Of a stretch of DNA of 9,961 bases, positions 1 to 6,913 are shown one piece after another. Both the position numbers and the translations under genes were made by a program. Numbering within the stretch: the stretch's first letter is position 1; every line of letters begins with the position of its first letter. The notes below the pieces were generated by a model. That model searched no databases. It was not told the origin of the DNA and saw only the letters and a program-made list of their open reading frames with translations. Location: assembly GCA_002480565.1 (NCBI GenBank), contig DLCK01000040.1, positions 1-9,961 on the forward strand. Direction: 5' to 3'. The DNA is from Phycisphaerales bacterium UBA7800. GTDB lineage: Bacteria; Planctomycetota; Phycisphaerae; Phycisphaerales; Phycisphaeraceae.

Positions 1-35
1 AAACCCATCGCCGTGACAATAACAAGGTATCCAAC

Positions 36-1067
36 ATGGCACGACCGGTGTCCGTCAATGTGGCAGAAGTGGCAACACGAGCGAACGTCTCCATTGCGTC
101 GGTCTCGCGCGTGCTCAACAACCAGAGCGGCGTCAGCGAAAAGCTACGGTCCAAAATCCGCGCGATCCTCGAAGATGGTGGCAACTACTCCACGCATGTC
201 TCCGAACGCGGCGTGAAGTTGGCGGTTGTCATTGAGATGGACAAGCCGCATTTGAGTACTTACACCTCATCGCTGTTAACAGGTATTGCAGACTATGCCC
301 TGCATAACAGCATCGACATTTCCACGATGTTTGTACAGTCTGCGAACAAGGCCAAAACGGACTTTCTGCGGCTGATGCGTGAACGCCATTGCGATGGTGT
401 GATCATGGTTTTCTCCAACACGCTCAGCAGCAAACAACTGGCCAAGCTCATCGACGCCAAGATGGCGGTGATGGTGCTCAACGGTCGTTGCGAACATCCA
501 AAAGGCGGCCATCTCTACACCGATCCGGATGCTGGCATGAGTTTATTGCTCAACCATCTCATGCATCTTGGGCACAGGGACATCGCGTTTTTAGCTGGAC
601 CACAGGAAGGTGACTATGACAACTCTGAACGTGTGACGGTGTTTAAGGATCACCTTAAAGCAGCGGGAAATCTGCGTGTTAAACAACTGCTTGCTGAACA
701 CCAACCCACGCGACTGGCCCAGGAAGCCGGATACCTTCAAGCCAAGGACATTCTCAAACGATGCCCGGATATCACAGCCATGATCGGCAACAATGATGAG
801 ATGGCTTACGGTGCGATGCTTGCCTGTCATGAAGCCGGCCGTCGCGTGCCAACGGATATTTCAGTGGTGGGATTTGATGATTACCCAGGCAGTCAATACA
901 CCGTCCCCCCACTGACGACCGTCCGACAGCATTTGACAGACGTGGGGTATCAGTCCGTTGAAGCGATCCATGAATATGTTTGCGGATCACAGAAGAAACT
1001 TCCAAGAAAAGTACTCAAGCCGGAGTTGATCGTGCGTGGCAGTACGGCTGCGGCTTGTAAGTCGTAA
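36..1067 (+). CDS. LacI/GalR-family transcriptional regulator
   Basis: A 343-residue sugar-responsive DNA-binding repressor (or activator). The N-terminal helix-turn-helix spans about residues 7-28 and includes the typical VSRVLNN recognition-helix end, followed by GVSEKLR. The rest is a periplasmic-binding-protein-like effector domain, with the family signatures GNNDEMAYGAM (residues 251-261) and VVGFDDYP (277-284), and the usual PPLTTVRQ and LIVRGST near the C-terminus. The ATG at 36 is preceded by AAGG at 24-27, 8 nt upstream. The frame stays open to the window edge, but the HTH begins where LacI proteins normally start. The linker between the HTH domain and the first beta strand is about 9 residues and lacks the usual hinge-helix (PNALARSL-like) sequence. 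It lies 46 bp upstream of the secreted glycosidase gene, which it probably regulates. The ligand is unknown. Its own promoter and operator are outside the window. Confidence 0.93.
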   Translation: MARPVSVNVAEVATRANVSIASVSRVLNNQSGVSEKLRSKIRAILEDGGNYSTHVSERGVKLAVVIEMDKPHLSTYTSSLLTGIADYALHNSIDISTMFVQSANKAKTDFLRLMRERHCDGVIMVFSNTLSSKQLAKLIDAKMAVMVLNGRCEHPKGGHLYTDPDAGMSLLLNHLMHLGHRDIAFLAGPQEGDYDNSERVTVFKDHLKAAGNLRVKQLLAEHQPTRLAQEAGYLQAKDILKRCPDITAMIGNNDEMAYGAMLACHEAGRRVPTDISVVGFDDYPGSQYTVPPLTTVRQHLTDVGYQSVEAIHEYVCGSQKKLPRKVLKPELIVRGSTAAACKS

Positions 1068-1113
1068 AAATTTAACGTCGATTCATTGCAAAAAAAACCT
1101 ATGAAAGGTCACC

Positions 1114-4100
1114 ATGTTCAAGTTTTTTAACGGGTTTACTATCCCATGCCTTTTGCTGTTGACAATGTCGGTCAGCGCATCGGACTTGGCGTTGCTGTCC
1201 AACAACGTCAAACCGGGTACGTCCAACGGAGCCTTCCCGGCTGGCATCGCCATCGAACCGACCCAGATGAAAGTCGCGTTTGTCACCGATGGTGAATTTG
1301 CCACCGATGCAGAGTCGATCAAAACCGGCCGAGATGGCAAGGTGCTCTTTGATGGCAACACCGGCAGCAACTGGAAGAGTCGCACCTACAGCAAATGGGC
1401 AGGCGGCCAATGGGTCACCGTCCAGGTCGACCTGGGCGCAGCCTATGCGTTGAGCGCCTTTGACGTTTGGGCCTTGCATGAAAAGTCCCGCGGCAGTGGA
1501 TCAATTGATGTCCTGCTCAGTGAGGATGGCAAGACCTTCACGCCCCAGGGCACCGCCAACTGCCCGGACATTGAACCTCAGAAGAATCTGTTTGCTCAAC
1601 TTCGTCTGGAATTGGATTCGCCGGTCAAAGCCCAGTACGTGCAAATCCGTATCAAACGCAGCTCAACAGCCAAGCAGCAGCAGGTTGCGGAGATCGCCAT
1701 CTGGGGGAGCAACTCAGCAGAGGGTGCAAGTCCTATCAAGGCCAGCAGTCAGCCCAAGGAGACCCCAAAGGCAAAACCCGTTGAGTCGGCTGCAACTCCA
1801 AAAGCAACTGCAAAACCAGCAGGTAAAATCGACACCTCGGCATTGGCGTTACTCTCAAACAACGTCAAACCGGGAAAGTCCAATGATGCCTTTGCGGCAA
1901 ACCTGCGCGTTGAACCCACCGCCATGCAAGTCACGTTTGTGACCGATGGTGAATTTGCCACCGATGAAGAATCAGTCAAAACCGGTAACGATGGCAAAGT
2001 GCTCTTTGATGGCAACACCGGCAGCAACTGGAAGAGTCGCACCTACAGCAAATGGGCTGGGAAAAGATGGGTCACGATCAACGTTGACCTGGGTGCACCC
2101 TATGCATTGAGCGCGTTTGATGTCTGGGCCATCCATGAAAAGTCCCGTGAAACAGCAGGTTTTCAAGTGCTCCTGAGCGATGATGGCAAACAGTTCACCC
2201 CACAGGGCGCAGCCAGTACCCCCGAACTTGAGCTTGCCAAGAATCGCTTTGCCCGGATTCATCTTGATCTGGACGAGCCGGTCAAAGCGCGTTACGTGCA
2301 GATTCGCATTGAACGTAAAAAGTCCGCCAAGCAGCAGCAGATAGCCGAGGTGGCCATCTGGGGTTCCAAACCCATCGAAGGAGTCAGCTATCTGCAATCC
2401 GACAGTCGGCCCAAGGTGGCATTCACAGTGCAGACCATTCAGTCGGGCGTTGCGAAACTTGACTGGCGCCAAAGCACCAAGCTGGATGTCAAAGTCAGAC
2501 AATGGAAAGTCTACCAATCCGACAAGGCATTTGATTCGGTCAAGACGTCTGATGTCACGCTCTTAAAGTCGGTTCCCGGCGATCAAAGTCACACGGTGAT
2601 TTACCCCTTAATACCGGGGCGTGACTATTTTTTCGCAGTCACTGCGGTGTATGACCAGGGCGAGTACCCGCAGGTAAAATCAATTGCCACCCGCATGCCC
2701 ATGCCCCTTGAATGCCGGACGTTCGGGGATATGGTGGCGATCAATCATTTCTGGGGCGGTGGCGGCAGCCGCATCAATCATGCTGAGAATCAGGATGCCT
2801 ACGAACGCATCGCTGTGGATTTGCTTGGGCAAACCGGCATCAAGCAGATCCGCTGGTGGGTGGTCAATTCAGGCGTGTTCAACCGCTACTACGACAAAGG
2901 CATTGGCGTCTATGCTTACCCGCATGGGGGCAACCTTCAGGCGGCAACAAACCTGGGCGCCAATGTCTTTGCCGGTGCCAAGAACGAACCTGATTTGAGC
3001 ACCATGCCCATCGACCGATACATTCAGGGCACAGCCAATTACCGCGCTAAAATGAAACAGATCAATCCCCACGCGGTGATCTGCGCACCATCAAGTGGCC
3101 TGGAAGATCACTCCATCGACTGGCTCGACAAGTTCTATCAACTCGGTGGCAAAGACTGCTTCGATGTCCTGGACCTGCATACCTACACCAAGATCGCAGG
3201 CGGACACAAGGTTCCCGACGGCTATCCCAAAGGTGCCCCCGAAGCGATGTACGACAACATGCGGAAAATCAATTCCGTGCTCAGTCGTCACGGCGATCAA
3301 AACAAGCCCATCATCTCAACGGAGTTTGGCTATACCGATGCACCGGTGAACAATCCCTCAGGCAAAATCACCCTCCAAACGCAGGCTCAATACCTCATCC
3401 GCGGTTTGGTGATCCATCATGCTCTGGGTTTTAAACGTGTCTTTATCTACTCCTTCTGGGATGAAGGCAAGGACATGAATTTCACCGAACACCGCTTTGG
3501 CATGATCGACCATGACCTGCAGAAAAAACCCTCGTTTTTCGCAGTCAAAACACTCATCGAACAACTGGGCGACTACCAACTCAAAGCCAAGATGGACAAC
3601 ATCTCCCTGCCATCAATTGGCTATGTGTATGAACATCCCACCGATGGCAAACAGGTTCACATCCTCTGGGACGGCACGCAGCCTAAGACCGGTGTCTTCC
3701 AAACCACCGCCAGGTCCGTCATGCAGGTCGACCTGTTTGGCAACACCACGCAGTTGATGCCCGATGACAACGGCAAGTTCACCGCGACCTTCGGCCATGC
3801 CCCGATCTACCTGCATGCAGACAAGCCCATCACGTTTATCCGTTCACAGATTGCCAAAGCGCAAGGCAGCGATGCGCCGTTGACGGTTGCATTACCCAAC
3901 AAACAAATCATCGCTTTGCCGGAGTCTTCACAAACAGAACTGGCCGTGTCATTGGATAACCCGCAAGCTCAAACAATCACCTTGAACCTGATGGTCATGG
4001 ATGAGCAGATGAACAAACTCGCCCAGCAGCAGCAGGTCGTCAAAGCAGGCCAGCAACTCACAGTCAAACTGCCAATCCCAACGCAATCGGACATGCCCCT

Positions 4101-4965
4101 GCTTGACAAGTACACGTTAAATGTGATCGAACAACAGGCGTCAGGCATTGGCGGCAAAGTCAGTTCGTATCCCTTTTTCATCCGCCGACTCCAAGCTGCA
4201 TCCCACGCACCCATCACCGTACAAGCGGATATCAAGGGTCTGGATCAGCCGGTGGTGATTCTCTGCAATGACCAACTGGAAGTTGCCATCGACGCAGCAA
4301 AAGGCGGGCGCTTGTGGGAAATCATCGACCGAAAGACCGCAAGCAATCAGATCCATATGGACTATGCGATCCTGCCGAACATCACGAGTATCCCCTTTGC
4401 CTTTGGGATATGGGATACCTTCAACGGCAAACTCAAAAATGACCCCATGCAAATCACCAACGCCAAGGACGGCAAGCTGACACTCACCGCCAAAGCCAAA
4501 GAATTAGCAGTCACCCAAAGCTGGACACTCCGCGATGCGTCGCTGATTTTGAACATCAAGGTTCATAACCCCACCAACACCTCCCAGAAGTTCAGCTACA
4601 AGTCGCATCCTGAATACACCGTCGGCGGAACCGGTGATTCGGTCACCGATGTGCTTTACCTGCCCAAGTCCGATGGCCTGACCAAGCTGCCCTTCTGGAC
4701 CGGACTTGGCGACAAACCCATCGGCGACCTTTCAGCAAACTGGTGGGCGGCAGTGGATACGCAAAACAACATCGCCCTCAAACAAACCTACACAGGCAAA
4801 GGATTGGCCCAACCGCGTCTGTGGTTCGGACAGGGACATTACAACGTCGAACTTGCCACCGAACGCAACTTCGCGATTGATGCAGGGCAAACATGGGACG
4901 CGCAATTCACATGGTCGGTGATCCAACTGACGTCCGGGAACATTGAACAAGCCTTGCAAAACTGA
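1114..4965 (+). CDS. Secreted multi-domain glycoside hydrolase with two F5/8 type C-like domains
   Basis: A 1283-residue exported protein, probably a polysaccharide-degrading glycosidase. In order: a signal peptide (1-22, cleavage likely after VSA); two tandem discoidin/F5/8 type C-like (CBM32-like) domains at about 24-204 and 243-423, joined by a Lys/Pro/Ala-rich linker; a fibronectin III-like domain (about 432-527); a TIM-barrel glycosidase domain (about 533-830); an accessory beta domain ending in APIYLHADKPITF (831-911); an Ig/NEW3-like stretch (about 923-1030); and a galactose-mutarotase-like C-terminal domain (about 1036-1283, with SHPEYTVGG at 1164-1172). The barrel carries NEPD with E625 as candidate acid/base, STEFGY with E737 as candidate nucleophile, H689-T-Y, and YSFWDEG at 779-785. 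This pattern fits retaining clan GH-A enzymes and resembles GH39, but I cannot assign a family or substrate. The start has AAAGG at 1104-1108, 5 nt before the ATG. It sits between the regulator and the pilin-like gene, probably in one transcript. Confidence 0.85.
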   Translation: MFKFFNGFTIPCLLLLTMSVSASDLALLSNNVKPGTSNGAFPAGIAIEPTQMKVAFVTDGEFATDAESIKTGRDGKVLFDGNTGSNWKSRTYSKWAGGQWVTVQVDLGAAYALSAFDVWALHEKSRGSGSIDVLLSEDGKTFTPQGTANCPDIEPQKNLFAQLRLELDSPVKAQYVQIRIKRSSTAKQQQVAEIAIWGSNSAEGASPIKASSQPKETPKAKPVESAATPKATAKPAGKIDTSALALLSNNVKPGKSNDAFAANLRVEPTAMQVTFVTDGEFATDEESVKTGNDGKVLFDGNTGSNWKSRTYSKWAGKRWVTINVDLGAPYALSAFDVWAIHEKSRETAGFQVLLSDDGKQFTPQGAASTPELELAKNRFARIHLDLDEPVKARYVQIRIERKKSAKQQQIAEVAIWGSKPIEGVSYLQSDSRPKVAFTVQTIQSGVAKLDWRQSTKLDVKVRQWKVYQSDKAFDSVKTSDVTLLKSVPGDQSHTVIYPLIPGRDYFFAVTAVYDQGEYPQVKSIATRMPMPLECRTFGDMVAINHFWGGGGSRINHAENQDAYERIAVDLLGQTGIKQIRWWVVNSGVFNRYYDKGIGVYAYPHGGNLQAATNLGANVFAGAKNEPDLSTMPIDRYIQGTANYRAKMKQINPHAVICAPSSGLEDHSIDWLDKFYQLGGKDCFDVLDLHTYTKIAGGHKVPDGYPKGAPEAMYDNMRKINSVLSRHGDQNKPIISTEFGYTDAPVNNPSGKITLQTQAQYLIRGLVIHHALGFKRVFIYSFWDEGKDMNFTEHRFGMIDHDLQKKPSFFAVKTLIEQLGDYQLKAKMDNISLPSIGYVYEHPTDGKQVHILWDGTQPKTGVFQTTARSVMQVDLFGNTTQLMPDDNGKFTATFGHAPIYLHADKPITFIRSQIAKAQGSDAPLTVALPNKQIIALPESSQTELAVSLDNPQAQTITLNLMVMDEQMNKLAQQQQVVKAGQQLTVKLPIPTQSDMPLLDKYTLNVIEQQASGIGGKVSSYPFFIRRLQAASHAPITVQADIKGLDQPVVILCNDQLEVAIDAAKGGRLWEIIDRKTASNQIHMDYAILPNITSIPFAFGIWDTFNGKLKNDPMQITNAKDGKLTLTAKAKELAVTQSWTLRDASLILNIKVHNPTNTSQKFSYKSHPEYTVGGTGDSVTDVLYLPKSDGLTKLPFWTGLGDKPIGDLSANWWAAVDTQNNIALKQTYTGKGLAQPRLWFGQGHYNVELATERNFAIDAGQTWDAQFTWSVIQLTSGNIEQALQN
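1183..1725 (+). repeat. Internal repeat copy 1 (F5/8 type C-like domain)
   Basis: This codes for residues 24-204 of the secreted glycosidase. It aligns without gaps to copy 2 at 1840-2382, at a constant offset of 657 nt. By hand count about 130 of 181 residues are identical. The fold assignment rests on LFDGNTGSNW, a WVTV.VDLG strand, LLSEDGKTFTP and YVQIRI...AEIAIWG, which is the usual F5/8 type C pattern. In that family this domain binds glycans, so it probably anchors the enzyme to its polymer or to a cell surface. Confidence 0.85.
1840..2382 (+). repeat. Internal repeat copy 2 (F5/8 type C-like domain)
   Basis: Second copy of the F5/8 type C-like module, residues 243-423, of the same 543-nt length as copy 1. 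A 59-nt block (1999-2057) is identical at the nucleotide level to 1342-1400 in copy 1, while the flanks differ at many amino-acid positions. The two copies are separated by a linker at residues 205-242 rich in Lys, Pro, Ala and Ser. Confidence 0.85.
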
Positions 4966-4986
4966 CGATGCAAACAGAGAGAGTCT

Positions 4987-4990
4987 GGAG
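4987..4990 (+). promoter_or_regulatory. Ribosome binding site of the pilin-like gene
   Basis: GGAG lies 6 nt before the ATG at 4997. It decides the start over a TTG in the same frame at 4943, inside the upstream gene, and over an ATG at 4991 that overlaps the end of this site. A purine run (AGAGAGAG) from 4976 could also serve the ATG at 4991, which would add two residues. Confidence 0.6.
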
Positions 4991-4996
4991 ATGGTG

Positions 4997-5686
4997 ATGA
5001 ACCTTTTGACAACACAACAGCACATTAAACGTGGCTTCACATTAATCGAACTGCTGGTGGTGATCTCCATTGTGTCACTGCTGATTTCGATTCTGTTACC
5101 CGCGCTGGCAAAAGCAAGAGAATCCAGCCGAACCATCAAGTGCGGCAGCAGTATCCGGCAAGTCACCATGCTCATGGCAACCTACTGTCAGGACAACAGC
5201 GAATGGATTCCATCGGCCTGGACCTGGTGGCGCGATGATGTACCCAACGCGTGGTTTGGCCAACCCCTCTTTGCCAAAAAAGGATTGGGGCAATACATCA
5301 ATAACACGGATTTATTTAAAGGTTGCCCATCGAGGCCGCATCGCAAAAGCAAATACTACGGCATCAGTGAAGTGCTTGGTGCCGGCGGATTCGGTAAAGC
5401 GGCATGGCCCCCCAAGCAATCCAGTAAACGCCTCATCGATATCCTGACCCCAAGCGATACCTTGAGCTTTGTCGATGGTTGGAGTACCAAGGATAGCTGG
5501 GTCGCCCGTCCTCTGGTCTATCCCAAGGGAGGCACCTTTGCCACCGAACGACGCTACGGATGGGAACGGCACAATCAATCACCCAACATCGCACACGTCG
5601 ACGGTCATGTCACAAACCGACCCTACGACGAATTGGATGTCTGGTCCTGGTCGAACCAAAGCATGAAGTACTGGCGAACGAAGTAA
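4997..5686 (+). CDS. Prepilin-type N-terminal cleavage/methylation protein with H-X9-DG motif
   Basis: A 229-residue type IV pilin-like/pseudopilin protein. The N-terminus has a short basic leader ending KRG, then FTLIELLVVIS. Prepilin peptidase should therefore cut between G13 and F14, leaving F14 as the N-terminal, normally methylated residue, with E18 as the conserved Glu5 of the mature protein. A hydrophobic helix follows (about residues 14-36) ending LLPALAKARE. Near the C-terminus H192 is separated by exactly nine residues from D202-G203, the H-X9-DG signature of a large pilin-like family expanded in planctomycetes, Lentisphaerae and Verrucomicrobia. The globular part is rich in Trp and Gly. 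It starts 31 bp after the glycosidase stop, so it is probably co-transcribed. The family role is unproven; an envelope or type II secretion-like structure that helps display or export the glycosidase is an inference. Confidence 0.9.
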   Translation: MNLLTTQQHIKRGFTLIELLVVISIVSLLISILLPALAKARESSRTIKCGSSIRQVTMLMATYCQDNSEWIPSAWTWWRDDVPNAWFGQPLFAKKGLGQYINNTDLFKGCPSRPHRKSKYYGISEVLGAGGFGKAAWPPKQSSKRLIDILTPSDTLSFVDGWSTKDSWVARPLVYPKGGTFATERRYGWERHNQSPNIAHVDGHVTNRPYDELDVWSWSNQSMKYWRTK

Positions 5687-5717
5687 AGTTTGATTCGTAA
5701 AACAATATCCAAGCCGC

Positions 5718-5836
5718 TAACAACTCGTGCTTAAAAGTTTTTTGAGCACCGGATGTCAATCCGGTGCAAGTGCCTTGATCGACAATCTGGCCTGCATCGC
5801 ATTGACATGCGATGCTCAATCAAGCACGAGTTCTTA
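5718..5836. repeat. Quasi-palindromic cloverleaf-like element with terminal inverted repeats
   Basis: Non-coding element between convergent genes. The ends are 15-nt inverted repeats, TAACAACTCGTGCTT (5718-5732) and AAGCACGAGTTCTTA (5822-5836), pairing at 14 of 15 positions. Inside are TTGA (5742-5745) paired with TCAA (5816-5819), hairpin A (stem 5746-5754/5759-5767, loop GTCA), a weak central hairpin (GCC 5772-5774 with GGC 5789-5791, TTG 5775-5777 with CAA 5783-5785), and hairpin B (stem 5794-5802/5807-5815, loop TGAC). Hairpin B is the reverse complement of A at 18 of 22 positions, and the four differences are two compensated base pairs. It could be a mobile MITE/REPIN-like repeat, a structured RNA in the 3' untranslated region, or both. 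Each end also has a TA dinucleotide (5718-5719, 5835-5836), as expected for an IS630/Tc1-type target duplication, though TA alone is weak evidence. Confidence 0.75.
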
Positions 5837-5863
5837 ATAAAACTGGCATCACCACAAGATAAA

Positions 5864-5895
5864 AAAAACACGCCGAACTCCATCGGCGTGTTTTT
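5864..5895. terminator. Bidirectional intrinsic terminator
   Basis: An 8-bp GC-rich stem (5869-5876 with 5883-5890) and a 6-nt loop, extended by an A tract (5861-5868) on the left and a T tract (5891-5895) on the right. Read on + it ends the glycosidase/pilin transcript; read on - it ends the methyltransferase transcript, whose stop codon is about 50 nt away. An additional 8-bp inverted repeat (ACTGGCAT at 5842-5849, ATGCCAGT at 5913-5920) encloses it. Confidence 0.9.
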
Positions 5896-5944
5896 ATGTT
5901 CTCTCTCTATCAATGCCAGTATTTCCCACCAGCATGTTGTTGTC

Positions 5945-6733
5945 TTACTTGTCGCGATGCAATGCAAAAACGCACACCGTTGCAAACCGTCGCATAAATG
6001 GCAGTCGCAATACCTCACGATCAAATCCATGCAACGCTTTGACCAGTGGCCAACAGTTCGGGAAGGCATGCCAAATCCGACTGGTCAAATGGAAGTATCG
6101 TTTTTCCATCCGATCAAACGGCTTGGCAAAGGCGTTGATGTCGTTGTCGTTCAGCGGCGTTTCATCATCCGTATCCTCGAAAAACGAGTACGGGATCATT
6201 TTGCGGATTTTGTATAACAGTTGCGAGTTAATCACCGGCTCGGCAAAGACGGCACTACCGCCGGGCTTGAGTCGGTCGTAAACCTGCTGGGCCAATCCCT
6301 CCATGGGGATATGATGCAGCGCAGCGTAACCAATAATGTGGTCGAAGGTCTGACCTTCAAAGGCAGCCATAAAGTCGCCGGTCACCTGCGTGGTGAGGTT
6401 CTCAGACACCAGATTGACCTTGGCACGCTGCTGGACCATTTTGATTGATTCGGAGCTGATGTCGTATGCGTGAAGTTTGGCTCCATTGTGACAACAGATA
6501 CTCGCATCAATGCCGTTACCGGAGGCGATTTCCATCACCGTTTTGCCAGCGACGGGAGCTAACAGATGGTGATAATATTCTCGTGGGTAAATCGTATTGG
6601 CCGGCGGGTTGGTATACCGCTTGGAATCAAAGTCTGATAATGGGTCGATCCCCTGTGCGGCTTCATGGGCATAGTGTGATTCAAAATGCTCGATTTCACG
6701 GGCCAAACGGTCATTTACGGCTGCCTGGGACAT
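5945..6733 (-). CDS. Class I SAM-dependent methyltransferase
   Basis: A 262-residue methyltransferase with a Rossmann-like SAM-binding fold, probably cytoplasmic (no signal peptide or membrane segment seen). Motif I is VMEIASGNGID (residues 66-76), which keeps the Gly positions of the E/DxGxGxG loop with Ala-Ser at the start. D91 in AYDIS is the likely ribose-binding acidic residue. D119 (GDFM) follows, then GYAALHHI (134-141), and LKPGGSAVFAEP (154-165) is the usual post-motif strand. This matches the Methyltransf_11/25 type; the substrate cannot be told from sequence. The ATG at 6733 is chosen because GGAG lies 6 nt upstream (6740-6743 on this strand) and the N-terminus NDRLAREIEHFESHYA resembles relatives. 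An in-frame GTG at 6820 would add 29 low-complexity residues and lacks a good ribosome binding site. It converges with the pilin-like gene and diverges from the peptidase gene. Confidence 0.88.
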   Translation of the reverse strand: MSQAAVNDRLAREIEHFESHYAHEAAQGIDPLSDFDSKRYTNPPANTIYPREYYHHLLAPVAGKTVMEIASGNGIDASICCHNGAKLHAYDISSESIKMVQQRAKVNLVSENLTTQVTGDFMAAFEGQTFDHIIGYAALHHIPMEGLAQQVYDRLKPGGSAVFAEPVINSQLLYKIRKMIPYSFFEDTDDETPLNDNDINAFAKPFDRMEKRYFHLTSRIWHAFPNCWPLVKALHGFDREVLRLPFMRRFATVCVFALHRDK

Positions 6734-6739
6734 CTGCTT

Positions 6740-6743
6740 CTCC
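6740..6743 (-). promoter_or_regulatory. Ribosome binding site of the methyltransferase gene
   Basis: On the minus strand GGAG is followed by AAGCAG and the ATG at 6733, a 6-nt spacing. This supports the shorter 262-residue product. Confidence 0.65.
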
Positions 6744-6863
6744 GGGGGTTCTCCGCCAATGGGTTCACTTCTGACGTTTGTATCGGTTGTATGACTACCC
6801 CAGTTAAGTCCACCGGACACAAAAGACCAATCGAACTTCGCATCGCTGGGCGACGTAAAGCGG

Positions 6864-6869
6864 TATAGT
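6864..6869 (+). promoter_or_regulatory. Possible -10 box of the M16 peptidase promoter
   Basis: TATAGT matches five of six positions of the bacterial -10 consensus and sits about 50 nt before the TTG start in the divergent intergenic region. No convincing -35 hexamer is seen 16-18 nt upstream, so this is tentative. Nothing else recognisable was found in 6744-6863, which also has to hold the methyltransferase promoter on the other strand. Confidence 0.3.
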
Positions 6870-6897
6870 GATGCAAGATGAACCCGTAATCGTCACT

Positions 6898-6904
6898 GAA
6901 AGGA
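6898..6904 (+). promoter_or_regulatory. Ribosome binding site supporting a TTG start
   Basis: GAAAGGA lies 9 nt before the TTG at 6914. The next in-frame ATG (6923) is 18 nt away, too far for normal use. The ATG at 6907 is out of frame and only 2 nt away. Confidence 0.6.
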
Positions 6905-6913
6905 CTATGCACT

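Noticed and set aside
1068..1113. LacI operator between regulator and glycosidase genes
   Set aside because: No convincing palindrome with a central CG in this 46-bp gap; the operator is more likely left of the window.
4943..4996. TTG start for the pilin-like gene inside the glycosidase gene
   Set aside because: It would overlap the upstream gene and place 18 acidic/polar residues before the short basic prepilin leader; the ATG at 4997 has its own ribosome binding site.
5718..5836. Retron msr-msd RNA
   Set aside because: The outer inverted repeat with inner hairpins is reminiscent of one, but there is no reverse transcriptase gene within the window and no recognisable branching-G context.
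5718..5836. Riboswitch or 5' leader element
   Set aside because: It lies downstream of both flanking genes, which converge on it, so it precedes no coding region on either strand.
5714..5840. Integron attC recombination site
   Set aside because: The left end CTAACAACTCGT resembles attC R boxes, but neither end gives a proper GTTRRRY core (the reverse strand reads GTTAGCG), and attC sites do not contain two equal tetraloop hairpins. No integrase or cassette array is present.
5753..6217. Plus-strand open frame of 154 codons
   Set aside because: It begins inside the hairpin element, runs through the terminator and then antisense to the methyltransferase; no ribosome binding site or protein-family pattern.
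6734..6820. GTG-initiated 29-residue N-terminal extension of the methyltransferase
   Set aside because: No good ribosome binding site before the GTG; the ATG at 6733 has GGAG at ideal spacing and gives a family-typical N-terminus.
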